Source: Triplophysa rosa (Eukaryota > Chordata > Actinopteri > Cypriniformes > Nemacheilidae). Taken from it: a stretch of 64,000 nt of DNA. The number at the start of each line of letters is the position of its first letter. The first letter of the stretch is position 1. The position numbers were made by a program, and so were the translations under genes. The notes under the pieces were generated by a model, which saw only the letters and a list, made by a program, of their open reading frames with translations, was not told the origin of the DNA and did not search any database. This document shows, one piece after another, positions 54,001-64,000 of the stretch. Location: contig NC_079906.1 of NCBI RefSeq assembly GCF_024868665.1, positions 14,995,808 through 15,059,807 on the forward strand. The letters run 5' to 3'.

Positions 54001-55063
54001 AATTGTTTAATCGATGTAATCGCAGGTGCCCCGCAAGAAGACAGAGGACAATGAATACCTGAAGGAAGTTAAAAGAAATAAGCTCGAGCAGGATGAAAAA
54101 GATGAACATCAAGATAATTCATCACTCAGTACTACTAATATTTCACCTGCCTCTGAGTGCAAAGACGTGTCACAAGATGTCTCAGTTTTTCCCATGGAAA
54201 ACAGTTTGATCTCACAGACTTGTCAAGACGTTTGCTCATCTAGTCGTAATACTGGAGAAACAGTAGTATCTACAGCTAGTAAGGTTCATATACAATCTGA
54301 AACATCTACAGATTGTTCTGCTGACACACTTTGTCTTACTTCCTCATCTGAAAAAACACAAACCACTAGTCACACTGTGTCCCCTCCTTCCGCATTAAGG
54401 AAGACACCAGTACGCTTGAAGAAAGGCAAGGTATGCACGGCCTGTCCCTGTGGGACTGTGTTAGGGGTTACAGAAACGGTGTCATCACTCCAACAACAAG
54501 AGAGGCAACCTGCTGCTGTCGAGTCACACAAAGAGACTAGAAAAAGCTGCGCGCATAAAACACCGAAGGAGAGCTGTCATTCAATGGGAGATCACAGTTT
54601 TGTTAAGAAAGTGGGCAAGAAAAAGAAAAACAGCCCACGTAAAAAGAAATCTCCATCAAAGTCTTCATGTGGAAATTCACAGAGCATCATTTCTCCTGAT
54701 TGTTCAGTGAGTATTACAACATTGCTAAATGCTTCTTCATCCAACCTGCAGGAGAGCAACAAGGAGATTGCTCTGTCCTCAAATGAATCTGAATGCAGTA
54801 TTTTATCAAACATCCACACACAGACTGAAACCTCAGAGCAAGACACCAGCCAGATGGAAGTAGCATTAAACGACACCGGCGTGCCATCTTCTAGTAAACA
54901 GCAGGATTCCACCCTAGACGAATTGCCAACCCAAGACTTATACTCAATGGAAGTGTTGGATGCTGAGGAGATAAAACGGCAAGAGAGAATCAAACGACTG
55001 AAGAATCTTCTAAGGCAAAAGGAGGCTGCGCTGGAGAGAATGCGACATAGCATGAACATTTAG
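51042..55063 (+). CDS. lrif1: Ligand-dependent nuclear receptor-interacting factor 1
   Basis: Nuclear heterochromatin protein; in mammals it binds HP1 and SMCHD1 and represses retinoid receptor activity. Four coding exons: 51042-51049 (8 nt), 51732-53439, 53518-53748, 54026-55063; 994 aa (human 769). The frame of exon 2 (GTGVYYQAMPAVGPDGRN) demands a phase-2 join, which only ATG 51042 supplies (MEGGTGVYY). Blocks shared with human LRIF1: LPVTVKSPVLPNGHCLQIP at about 147-165, KDNALVMCNGKVYFVAKK at about 323-340, the KEFGVTSDVRICLQKI segment at 593-608, which covers the place of the HP1-contact region, and the C-terminal coiled coil IKRLKNLLRQKEAALERM at about 969-986. A basic cluster (KKVGKKKKNSPRKKK) near 841 is a probable nuclear signal. 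Two SUMO-interaction-like motifs, IIDLCDDEEE (near 391) and VIFV after acidic serines (near 429), are visible. Exon 2 is very long, as in mammals. AATAAA at 55410. Confidence 0.93.
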
Positions 55064-55419
55064 TCATATCTGTTTTTATTTCAAAAACTTTGACTGTACA
55101 CTGTATTACAGTCGACTGTATAAGAAATGTGTATAGTTTGCACAGCATCTTTATTTGATCTTAACTTTTACATTTTTAATATGTAAAGCAGATTGAAGTG
55201 TCATATTTTATGAAATTCTTGAGTACTTAAAAGTATGTTAAGTTATGTGTGTCTTTTTAAGTTGTTTGCTGTATATTTAAGCAACACTAGATGTGATCTG
55301 TGTTCATGTCATCTTTATGAGTGTATGATTGATTTTAGGTGCCTTTATTAATACTTAATTTTTCTGTAGTTTACTTTATAGTACTACAGTCTACTTTTTA
55401 AGCTCAAGAAATAAAAGTC

Positions 55420-55604
55420 AGTCAATAAGATGCATAAAAACAGTTGTATTGTCTTATTTTAAACTATATATTATAACGTTGTGATATATTGCCTATATTG
55501 TGTTTTTTGTAATCAACTACATTTGTACCGTCTTTTCAAGATTAATTCTGTAGAGGGATATATGCAATGTTTCAACAACAGCCTACATCTTTCAGTCCTG
55601 TATT
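55420..55604. other. AT-rich sequence downstream of lrif1
   Basis: No features beyond the lrif1 poly(A) region. Confidence 0.4.
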
Positions 55605-55868
55605 TGAAGTGAAGTGAAAATGACCTATTTGTCAGGTATGGTGACCCATACCCGAAATGTGACCTCTGCTTTTCCCATCCAGAGAGTAGTGAACACACGC
55701 ACAGCAAGTGGTGAACACACGTACACCCGGAGCAGTGGGCAGCTATCACTGCAGGGCCCGGGGAGCAAGTAGGGGTGCCTTGCTCAAGGGCACCTCAGTC
55801 GTTACCCGCCAGCCCTGGAAATCGAATCAGCAACCTTCTGGTCATGAGTCCGACTCTAACCATTAGGC
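55605..55868 (-). repeat. tRNA-derived SINE
   Basis: Read on the minus strand it begins GGCCTAATGGTTAGAGTCGG (A box) and then GGTTGCTGATTCGATTTCC (B box), followed by a conserved body (GCCCCGAG/CAGTGATAGC type) and a tail ending TTCACTTCACTTC. It is a dispersed family that I recognise in cyprinids. Not a functional tRNA. Confidence 0.85.
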
Positions 55869-55869
55869 C

Positions 55870-56395
55870 TCTAACCATTTATATAGCGCTTTTCTGGGCA
55901 CTCAGCGCTTTACATGAAAGGGGGAATCTCCTCAACCACCACCAATGTGCAGCATCCACCTGGATGATGCGACAGCAGCAATATCGCGCTAGAATGCCCA
56001 CCACACACCAGTTTATTGGTGGAGAGGAGTTACGAAGCCAATTAGTACATGTGGGGATGATTTGGAGGCCATGATGTATAGAGGCGAATTTGGCCAGGAT
56101 GCCAGGGTTACACCCCTACTCTTATTCGAAGGATATCCTGGGATTTTTAGTAACCACAGAGAGTCAGGACCTCGGTTTAACATCTCATCCGAAGGATGGT
56201 GCTTTTTTGACAGCATTAGGACCCACACAGACCACAGGGTGAGCATCCCCTGCTGGCCTCACTAACACCTCTTCCAGCAGCAACCTAGTTTCTCCTGCAG
56301 GTCTCCCATCCAGGTACTGACCAGCCTCAGCCCTGCTTAGCTCCAGTGGGTAACCAGTCTTGGGCTAAAGGGTGATATGGCTGCTGCCGGTCATG
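55870..56395 (-). repeat. SINE3-like element with a 5S rRNA-derived head
   Basis: On the plus strand 56305-56395 reads TCTCCCATCCAGGTACTGAC and CCCTGCTTAGCT, then GGGTGATATGGCTGCTG, which is the reverse complement of the internal part of vertebrate 5S rRNA with substitutions. The body (CAGAGAGTCAGGACCTCGG, CCTCAACCACCACCAATGTG) and a 3' end near 55880 (ATATAGCGCTTTTCTGG, resembling LINE tails) follow. This is the structure of SINE3 elements in zebrafish. Confidence 0.88.
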
Positions 56396-56409
56396 TGGTA
56401 ATGTGAGAG

Positions 56410-56800
56410 GTACGCCTGTATGAAACTCGAGGAACGGTGAAAATGAATAGACGTAGGTTTTGTGCCTTTTTATATCACCACGAGGGGTCGCTCATTCCCC
56501 ATCTATAAATGCATAAGAGTGACTGAGCTTGACGTGCGCAGCCACCGGTATCCGGTGAAGAGAAATGAGAAGATATGTTTTTCTCACTAAGATGATCTCT
56601 TGAACTCCTCTTGGACAAAAAGGCAATCTGTAAATGTGTACCTGCTGGAAGATCGGCTAGAAGAGCATTGCAATAGTCCAGTCTAGAAATGAAAAAGGTG
56701 TGGACTGTTAATGTGGGAGAGCATCCTCAGTTAGGTAACACCTGTTTTTCCTGATGTTGTGCGTCTGCATGACTGTGCAGTCTTTGTGATGTGAGGTCAG
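56410..56800. repeat. Dispersed repeat, copy 1 of 2 in the window
   Basis: Shares long blocks with 60760-61168 in the same order and orientation: GCCTTTTTATA, GAGGGGTCGCTCATTC, ATCTATAAATGCATAAGAG, AAGAGAAATGAGA, TCTGCATGACTGTGCAGTC. No coding capacity and no terminal repeats seen. Confidence 0.8.
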
Positions 56801-57252
56801 ATCCCAGCAAACACAGAACGTTCCCTACAAAGCCCTATGGTTTAGCTCCTCAGTACTTGAATGAACTCCTTTTGTATTACAGTCCTTCACGTGCATTACG
56901 CTCTCAGGCGTCCTGTCAGTTGGTAATACCTAGAATTTCAAAATCAAGTACAGGTGGTAGATCCTTATCCTATCTAGCACCTAAACATTGGAATAGTCTT
57001 CCCTGCACTGTCCGGGAGGCAGACACACTCTGTCAGTTTAAATCTAGACTAAAGACGCATCTTTTTAATCTTGCATACACTAGACTTCCATAATATAAAT
57101 CTTCTGAGGGTTTAGGCTGCACTAGTTAGATCAACCAGAACCAAAAACACAACTGATGTACTTGTTGCATCAAAGAGTGCAGAACAGTACTCTACTCTCA
57201 GCCAGTCTTGTCTCATTGTTCCAAGGTTACCACAGCGAGCAGGATGCAGTTC

Positions 57253-57464
57253 ATGGCCTGACCTGATGGTAGAGCGGAGAATGGGAAGCGGCGACCTGAC
57301 AAGAGCTGAGATGATAGAGCTGGATAAAGAAGGACGCGGTCACCTGACACGTCTTCATGACCTGACCTGATGGTAGAGCGGAGAATGGGAAGCGGCGACC
57401 TGACAAGAGCTGAGATGATAGAGCTTGATAAAGAAGGACGCGGTCACCTGACACGTCCTCACCA
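57253..57464. repeat. 104-bp tandem duplication (two copies) in the LINE 3' UTR
   Basis: The phrase ACCTGATGGTAGAGCGGAGA starts at 57261 and again at 57365, and the following sequence is almost identical (CTGGATAAAG against CTTGATAAAG). One near-perfect duplicate. Confidence 0.95.
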
Positions 57465-57824
57465 CAAAATTTCAAATGCTATTAGATTACTAATGATAAT
57501 CTTAAACTATAATTTACCTTATTAGTAAGTTTATTTATATTATTTAGCCTTGTGCAAGCTCTCTGAAGCTTGTGCAGAGGCAGCAGCATTTGCCAGAGGG
57601 GAACTGGAATCCCCTGGTTGGGCCTGGGTTCTCCTGAGGTTTTTTTCTCAATTAGAGTTTTGGGTTCCTCGCCACCGTTTGCATACTGTTTTGCATCTGC
57701 CTGGCCGGGGGGCTGCTTTAGAATTTTAAAGTTTTACTTAATTAATATTGCATATAGGAATTTATAGTCTGTTATATTTGACCTGTGCTTCTCTCTCCTT
57801 TATCTTAAATGTGTGCTCTCACTG

Positions 57825-57833
57825 TGTGTGCGT

Positions 57834-57882
<49 letters not shown>

Positions 57883-57960
57883 TACTTGTCTGTGTATGTG
57901 TGTGTGTGTGTGTTTGCGTGCGTGCGCGTCCGTGTGTGTGTGTCTGTGTGTATGTGTGTT
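57825..57960. repeat. (GT)n microsatellite
   Basis: Long GT tract with GC interruptions. It creates apparent open frames rich in Cys and Val that are not genes. Confidence 0.95.
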
Positions 57961-58450
57961 AGTACGTATGCATATTGTGTGTGTGGAGTGTTTTGTATGT
58001 GGGTATGTCTGTCTTCTTTGTTTTCACCTTTTTCTTGTTTTTGCAGGTACAGCTTTAATTAGTTTGCTTATAGTCAATATGTCTTATGTACAGCTGCTTT
58101 GTAACAATGAAAATTGTAAAAAGCGCTATATAAATAAAGTTGAGTTGAGTTCCCCTAATGTTAGTTTTTGGTTCCCTTTTGGTTATTTTTTGGGAACCAA
58201 AATTTTTTTCAACCAGAAAATAACGTTCGCAGAATGTTGCAGGCTGTTTTTTTTTTTAAATAACCAGAAAATAACGTTCCCTGGTGGTTATTTTTTGGTA
58301 TTTTTTGCAACCAGAAAGTAACATTCCCTGATGGTTATTTATCGGTTAGTTTTTTGGAACCAGAAAATAACCAGAAAACAATGTTCCCTGGTGGTTATTT
58401 TTTGGTATTTTTGCAACCAGAAAATAACGTTCCCTGGTGGTTCTTTTTTA

Positions 58451-59379
58451 ATGGTAAAAATAGTCAAAACTGGTAAATGTCAGTGACGTGCAATACAGAA
58501 ATTATAAGATCACATTAACACATGTTATACTGACCAAATTAAATTAATAAATGTAATATAACCTGCGTCTAACGACAGTACTGTAGTGGACATTCGTCAA
58601 AACGCTTATAATGCACCTGTGTGGCTTTATGGATTGTTTAATAAAATGGTTAAAAAAGTTATTTTTTACTTTATTTGTCATGTTTTTGAATTCGTTTTTA
58701 ATAAAGAATTTATTCTTTTTATAAAGAAAAATCAACAAATCAATAAATTATGATAATAGTATTTTTATATGAAATTAGGACTACACAAAGATGCATTCAA
58801 AATAAATACATACATTTAAAACGCATTTCAATTTATTAGAGTTATTTATTGAAATATGAAAATATGTTTTAACAGGACAATTATAATCACACAAAACACA
58901 TCATCACTGTATCAAAAGAAGGAGTACAGAAAATATTGTACAACAGTTAAAAATAAAGTTTTATATAGAGCTCTGCTGGTAGATCATCATGAGCAGGGCC
59001 GTTTCTAGCTGTTTGGGGCCCCTATGGGAGATACTATTTGGGGACCCCTATTTTTTCAAACTCTGAGGTAGAGATTCCTAACTTTTTTATATATTCTGTG
59101 ACGATGCAGCAGTCTGTTTCATTTTAAGAGGAAAGCTGGCTAGAGTACATTAATAAATGCAACAGATACAGTGTGTTCTTGAAAAATGTTTAATGTAAAC
59201 TTTGAGGTGTTTTGAGGCCGGCTTGACAAACGATCGGTTTGAATGGGCGTTCTGCCATGAAGACTTGGAAGTAAACGCCCACTGCTATGATTGGATAGCA
59301 GTTTGCGTGGTAAACTTAGTTGGAGCCTTCTGTGAATTTGGTCACAAACGTAACGTTAGGTTACACATTCGCCAATTTT
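58451..59379. other. AT-rich repeat-derived stretch
   Basis: No gene recognised. 58996-59055 carries a short repeat phrase (GGGCCCCTATGGGAG). Confidence 0.4.
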
Positions 59380-59937
59380 GCCCTATTCGCACAGTAGTAT
59401 TGTATGGGGACCTCGTGTGATTTATAAATTACCTCCCCACATCTGTATTTCATGTGGCGCATTCGCACGGGATAAATGAAGCCAGTGATTTTTCCTCAAA
59501 TGTTCTGATTTATTTCCCGGATGTGATGGCAAGGCTTTTGTATAGCTTATAGTTGTATGGTGTTTAATGATATATGACCGTAGAGTTTCCATGATAAATA
59601 TAAAAACGGGAGACTCCCGGTAATTTATGGATATGACCCAGCACCCGAAATAATACCAAAACACTTCAAGACAGCCTCCATTATTTGCAAACGGTGGATA
59701 AAACCTTGAAAAATGAAATGAGCCCACCAAATCACAGAGATGCCGATTCGCACTGGACTAATATTATCACAGGACTGCGGTGTTCATCAAAATATGGTAG
59801 GTCATTTGTGGGGGAATTTTTACTTTACAAATTACAGACATGGCCAATTCGCACGGGATTAAGATCACAGACAACCTCTGCAATTATTACACGTGACAAG
59901 AGGTCCCCAGGTAATACTAATCTCGTGCAAATAGGGC
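59380..59937. mobile_element. Element with long imperfect inverted ends
   Basis: Left end GCCCTATTCGCACAG then TAGTATTGTATGGGGACCTC; right end, inverted, GCCCTATTTGCACGAG then TTAGTATTACCTGGGGACCTC, about 38 bp each. Internal words CATTCGCACGGGATAAATGA and AATTCGCACGGGATTAAGAT are a diverged repeated pair. Frames inside are not similar to a transposase. Confidence 0.75.
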
Positions 59938-60759
59938 TATCAGGGCATATCAAGCGATCTCTAACAAAGCAATAGTGACGCATAGTACAAAAATGTTTTA
60001 CTCACGTAAGATTGCTGCGCCATTCCTATCGGATCCCATATTGACGACGGCATAGCACTGCTTTTTAATTTTAGTCTCTCCGCAAATCCATCGTCAACCT
60101 CTGCCTTGTTCATAAAGGAATTTGCGGTAATGTTTTACCCACGTGAGCTGGAACCTCTTTAAAAATAAACTTCAACCACGCATTACTAATGTTGGAATCC
60201 GAAGGAAGGTTATGCAGACTGTGTACTTCCACAACCAGGCACTGACTGCACAATATTTTGTGATCTTTAACGGCATGTTTATTGCTTGCTCGCTCTATCT
60301 CGTTCCGCGCAACTTGTGGGCGGGGCTAGAGAAGTAGTCCTTGATATTTTTCTGTGGAGGCGGTGTTCAACCTATCAATGAGATAGGTGCATTCCAGGAC
60401 CTGGCGTTCGTGGAGCCTGGTGTCAATAACAGTTGTTATTTCAGTAACAAGGGCGTTTTCAGGTCTGACACTTACAGGATCGTTCGCTTGAATACCATTC
60501 CCTCTTATATAACAAAAGCTTGGGTTAAAATTGAGGTCTTAATTTCTTTGCCCCTTTAAACAGGCTCAGAACACATTAATAAAACATAAATAATTACAAA
60601 TACAGATTACAATGTGGACACATGTATGTATACCACATAGGCATACTGTCTTTTTAAGACTGGTCCTAAAGGCAAAGATGCAAAGTTTCAACAAAAGCCT
60701 ACATGTTTGTCTAGTATTCAATGAAAAGATTAGGCTTTTATATGTTTGATGAACTTTGT
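59938..60759. other. Repeat-derived stretch, no gene
   Basis: Contains phrases (CAACCTATCAATGAGATAGG, GACCTGGCGTTCGTGGAGCC) that look like further dispersed repeat; frames here are short and unsupported. Confidence 0.4.
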
Positions 60760-61168
60760 GAAGGGTGCGTCTGTATGGGAAATTAGGAATATGGTTCCAA
60801 AATCGAGAAACGGTAAAGATGATGACGTGATTTTTTTGCCTTTTTATAGCACCATGAGGGGTCGCTCATTCACCTAGTATATCTATAAATGCATAAGAGA
60901 GAGTGAATGCGCACTTAATGCGCGCAACCACCGCCATCCGGTAGGCTAAAGAGAAATGAGATAAGATGGTATTTTCTCACAAAATAAGATGATTTCTTGG
61001 ACTCCCCTTGGACAAAAAAAGTAATCTGTAAAGGTGTAGACACATGCTCGGAGATCGGCTATAAGAGCATTGTAATGAAAGGGCGTGTACTATTGATGTG
61101 GGCAGCATCCTCAGGTAGGTAAGACCTGTTTTTCGCGTCTGCATGACTGTGCAGTCTTTGAAGCGTGA
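60760..61168. repeat. Dispersed repeat, copy 2 of 2 in the window
   Basis: Diverged direct copy of 56410-56800, about 4.35 kb apart; see that entry for the shared blocks. It ends just before a hAT MITE. Confidence 0.8.
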
Positions 61169-61191
61169 TCGATAATGGTCATATTTACATT

Positions 61192-61506
61192 GGTAACACT
61201 TTACAATAAGGTGCTATTAGTTAACATTAGTAAATGCATTAGCTAACAATGAACAATTTCGTTTTTCAGCATTTATTATTCCTTGTTAATGTTAGTTCAT
61301 GTCAATACAGCTATTCATTTTAGTTCATGGCGCATTAACTAACGTTAACAGTGACAACGTTTGATTTTAATAATGTATTTATGAATGCTGAAATTAACAT
61401 GTAGTAATATTAATAAATGCTGTAGAAGTATTGTTCATTGTTAGTTCATGTTAGCTAATGCATTAAATAATTGTTAACAAATAGCACCTTATTGTAAAGT
61501 GTTACC
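61192..61506. mobile_element. hAT MITE with TTTACATT target duplication
   Basis: Perfect inverted ends of 27 bp, starting GGTAACACTTTACAATAAGG, and an exact 8-bp duplication TTTACATT (61184-61191 and 61507-61514). The interior is also largely palindromic (TTAACATTAGTAAATGCATT and its inverse). 315 bp, no coding capacity. Confidence 0.95.
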
Positions 61507-61514
61507 TTTACATT

Positions 61515-62027
61515 TTATTAAAGATTACCCCAATGTTCTGGTCGCTGTTAAAGTTATTGATCCTATTTGAACTATATTCCTTTAAAGTGAAAACTGTTTG
61601 AAACACAACTGATTATTTACAATTAACAGTATCCAAGAACGTTATCAAAGTTTTAGCATGGGTATACCACATCACTTTTGTATATATATTTAGTGAAAAT
61701 ATAAATGTAAATATTTCTGTGTATACATTTAACATTGCTGTGGTTCCAATTGAATTTTAGTAAAGTGTGTAGTCATTTATACTTGCTTTATACTTGTTTG
61801 TTCAAAGATGTAACAATGAGCAGAGCAGATATCTTTCAAAAGCATAAATATTTGCTAAGCTATAGTAAAGCTAATGCCACAACGTCCTGTAATGTAATTA
61901 TATTCTTCCATTGTTTTAGACTGTTTCATATACACAAGTTTGTTCAGAAATGTTGTTTGTATCTTGTTTAATTGAAGCTACACCTTTATATGCATTTAGA
62001 ATCCTCCCAAGTAGCCTAATACATAAT
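61515..62027. other. AT-rich stretch without recognised feature
   Basis: A frame of 78 codons at 61735-61971 has no similarity and AT-rich composition. Confidence 0.4.
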
Positions 62028-62531
62028 GGCCCAGTTTCAAAGGCTTAAGGCTAGTCCCAGACTAAAATGAATGTGTGACCTGTCTTAACTCAACATAACT
62101 TGCCCACAAATATCTTAAAATATATACGTGCCATTGTTTCGTCTCAAGATGCAAACCAGTAACTTATTCTTCTAAGACTGTTGGAGTCATTTTATTGAAT
62201 TGTAATTTTGTTTGTAACACTAGAGGGCATATGAGTATTTTAAGTATATTTAAGCCAAGTGCATGATGAGTTGGAATATATATATATATGAATGGAATAT
62301 ATGTTTATTAATAGAAAATCGAAGTTTTACTTTTATTTTTGTTATTTGCAATGCCAAAGGACAATAAATGGATTAGCATAACCGACTTTATTTATTCAAG
62401 GCAAAGCAGGAGTCAGAAACAGACTTCTAAATCCCATCTGCGTCCCTACAAAGACATTTCAATAAAAGTGACATATCTTAATTCAAGGCATAGTGCTTGC
62501 TTAAGCTAAGCCGTGTCAGTGAAACCGGGCC
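62028..62531. mobile_element. MITE with GGCCC(A/G)GTTTCA inverted ends
   Basis: Left end GGCCCAGTTTCAAAGGCTTAAG, split as GGCCCAGTTTCA and GGCTTAAG; right end, inverted, GGCCCGGTTTCACTGACACGG. TCCCAGACTAAAATGAATGT is a recurrent phrase of this cyprinid family. No clear target duplication. Confidence 0.8.
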
Positions 62532-62964
62532 TAAAGTATACAAAACATTGTTTAAACTATTGTAGAAAGTTTGGCTAAATTATTAAAATAAAAAGTAGAT
62601 AACATGAATATTTTGTTCCTATAAAAGATTACAGAATTTACAAATATTTGTGCAGACACATACAGTTCATGCTTATTGTATTACAGGGTATAAACAGTGA
62701 TACAGACAATGGTACTGTTTCAACGTGGGTTGCTGTCACATGGAGAAAAAAATATTGGTCAAGTCATGTGTAACACTCAAGTGGTCTCTGCCTCTTTATT
62801 TCCTTTTTATTGAATGTCTTGTTGATCATCGAGTTATTGCTACTGTTGAGTGGAGGCTCGCAAATAGGTCCTGCACAAACTGACATGCAAAACTGCTATG
62901 ACTAAACTTGTTTAAATGCAGTAGAGAAAGTACTTTTCAATAGCAGAGTAAAAAAGTTTCATTT
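62532..62964. other. Sequence without recognised feature
   Basis: Nothing supportable. Confidence 0.4.
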
Positions 62965-63117
62965 TACATTTATGCATTTGGCAGACGCTTTTATCCAAAG
63001 CGACTTACATTGCATCTTATTATCCATTTGTTTCCAACTATTTGCAACCTCCTGGGCTCGAACCCATGACCTTGGCATTGCGAGTGCCATGCTCTAACCA
63101 CTGAGCCACAGGAAAGG
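62965..63117 (-). repeat. tRNA-type SINE with conserved tail
   Basis: On the minus strand: A box TGGCTCAGTGG (63108-63098), B box GGTTCGAGCCC (63064-63054), then the conserved 3' phrase AAGTCGCTTTGGATAAAAGC and GTCTGCCAAATGCATAAATG. This is a better-preserved copy of the family at 9380-9520. Confidence 0.88.
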
Positions 63118-64000
63118 TACATAATATAATCTACAGTACAATACCTCACAGATGTAAATGTTTACAGTATATTATTTTTAATGGTTATTTGTTGTCATGT
63201 CAAGGATCTGTCTATAAACAATACTTAGCTTTTTAAGTACTGTATCTGCTGGTGTTGCTGTTGTTTGTTTCCCCTCCTTTGCCTTTGTGATTAAAACTGG
63301 GAGAATGATAACTTTCTTCAGCTAATCAAGTCTTGAGGTATTGAAGCTTCTCCACCACGTCAAGGTCACAGCAATAGGAGAAGATTGAATCACAGAGCAA
63401 ATGAATGTGACCTTTTCAAAAATACCAGTAAATGACCGGAATGTGTGAGCAGGGAACAGGATTGCTGGTATGACAAAATGTTTAAACATTAACAAAGATA
63501 TGGTAAAATGGTCATTTACAAAGATTACTGTGTTAATAAGGCACTAATGTCATGTTGAAAGTAATGACGGCTGTTTGTGGTCTGTACTTGTGATAACTGT
63601 TGTTTCCTTGTCCTATTTGTTTTCCTCTCTGTAAACAAACAAAATGCTGTTTATATTAGGATTCTTATAACACTGTGGCACCTTCATAACTAGTGTGAAG
63701 ACAGTTTTCACTTACAGCATATGGTGTGTTGTACTGGAATGGCAGCCTTCGACTGTTTCTTCTATGGGAAGCTGTTAAAGCACAACACCAAAAAATTCAT
63801 TCGAAATCCAGGCAAGCATTAAAACTGTCCTGATATATAAATCAAAACAGCAAATGTATTAAAAATGATCAAAAAATAAAAATGAACTCCTTCGGTGTAA
63901 CACACAATATTTAATAGTAAAATACAAAACTAAATTGCAATTGCTAATTTCTATCGTTTAAAAATGCAAGAAAAAGACTTACGCTTAGTACACGACCTGT
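63118..64000. other. Terminal stretch without recognised gene
   Basis: No exon supported. On the minus strand the last bases before the window edge contain AAGC|GTAAGT at about 63983, which could be a donor of a gene lying to the right, but the upstream exon is outside the window. Confidence 0.35.

Larger units (their letters stand above)
56827..58149 (+). mobile_element. 5'-truncated LINE with RT C-terminal end and intact 3' tail
   Basis: 56827-57093 encodes the C-terminal segment of a fish non-LTR ORF2 (YGLAPQYLNELLLYYSPSRA, then SYLAPKHWNSLPCTVREADT). A stop at 57091 is followed by a 1-kb 3' UTR holding a 104-bp tandem duplication and a GT microsatellite, ending with AAAAGCGCTATATAAATAAA and GTTGAGTTGAG. 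Flanks TTCCCT / TTCCCCT suggest a short target-site duplication. 5' truncation is typical of LINEs. Confidence 0.85.
56802..58450. repeat. GAACGTTCCCT repeat split by a LINE
   Basis: Left part 56802-56826 (CCCAGCAAACACAGAACGTT, then CCCT) and right part 58150-58450, composed of imperfect units with GGTTATTTTTTGG and AACCAGAAAATAACGTTCCC. The family is common in cyprinids with these two parts adjacent. Between them lies the LINE. Confidence 0.7.

Noticed and set aside
56305..56395. A real 5S rRNA gene
   Set aside because: Only part of the 5S sequence is present, with many substitutions, and it is fused to a SINE body.
57748..58321. Cys/Val-rich open frames of 104-170 codons
   Set aside because: Created by the GT microsatellite and LINE 3' UTR.
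62965..63117. Functional tRNA gene on the minus strand
   Set aside because: A and B boxes are present, but the acceptor stem and the rest of the cloverleaf are absent and the 3' part is a SINE tail.

Overview
The window looks like chromosomal DNA from a cyprinid fish (carp, barb or zebrafish relative). Vertebrate split genes with short GT-AG introns sit in a background of repeat families that I recognise as common in cyprinids: TTAA-flanked MITEs that start with a 'GGATAGTTCACCC' type end, hAT elements with 8-bp target duplications, tRNA-type SINEs, a 5S-rRNA-derived SINE3-like element and LINE fragments. Species assignment is inference; no database search was possible.

Layout. Positions 1-14500 hold no gene I can support: intergenic or intronic DNA with microsatellites (three long TC tracts at 8.0, 8.8 and 9.05 kb) and MITEs. 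At 14.5-14.9 kb lies a decayed copy of one porcn exon, split by a MITE. At 15.7-17.6 kb lies a tandem array of small exon-like modules from an unrecognised gene. Then come five protein genes. porcn (+, 19905-27983) is a Wnt O-acyltransferase with 12 coding exons and a full 449-aa product. csde1 (+, about 28990-43660) is an RNA-binding cold-shock protein with 20 coding exons including two microexons, plus at least two alternative upstream coding exons. An N-terminal RASSF gene (-, 44610-46137) has two coding exons. apex2 (+, 47954-50432) is AP endonuclease 2 with 6 coding exons. lrif1 (+, 51042-55063) is a nuclear-receptor/HP1-interacting chromatin factor with 4 coding exons, the first only 8 nt. 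From 55.5 kb to the end there is again only repeat DNA: SINEs, a nested LINE, tandem repeats and MITEs.

The genes do not form a pathway; they are ordinary neighbours. porcn acts in the ER on Wnt ligands, csde1 in mRNA translation and stability, the RASSF gene probably at cell junctions or in signalling, apex2 in DNA repair and lrif1 in heterochromatin. csde1 and the RASSF gene converge; the RASSF gene and apex2 diverge; apex2 and lrif1 are in tandem about 0.6 kb apart.

Most interesting: (1) the exon-module array at 15.7-17.6 kb and the porcn exon relic beside it; (2) csde1 N-terminal diversity, with two alternative coding exons that both end in phase 0 and join the canonical ATG exon; (3) a perfect 44-bp duplication that copies a csde1 splice acceptor, so only one of two identical acceptors keeps the frame; (4) a RASSF 3' end that runs into a transposon 17 bp after the stop; (5) several clean nested hAT insertions with exact 8-bp target duplications.
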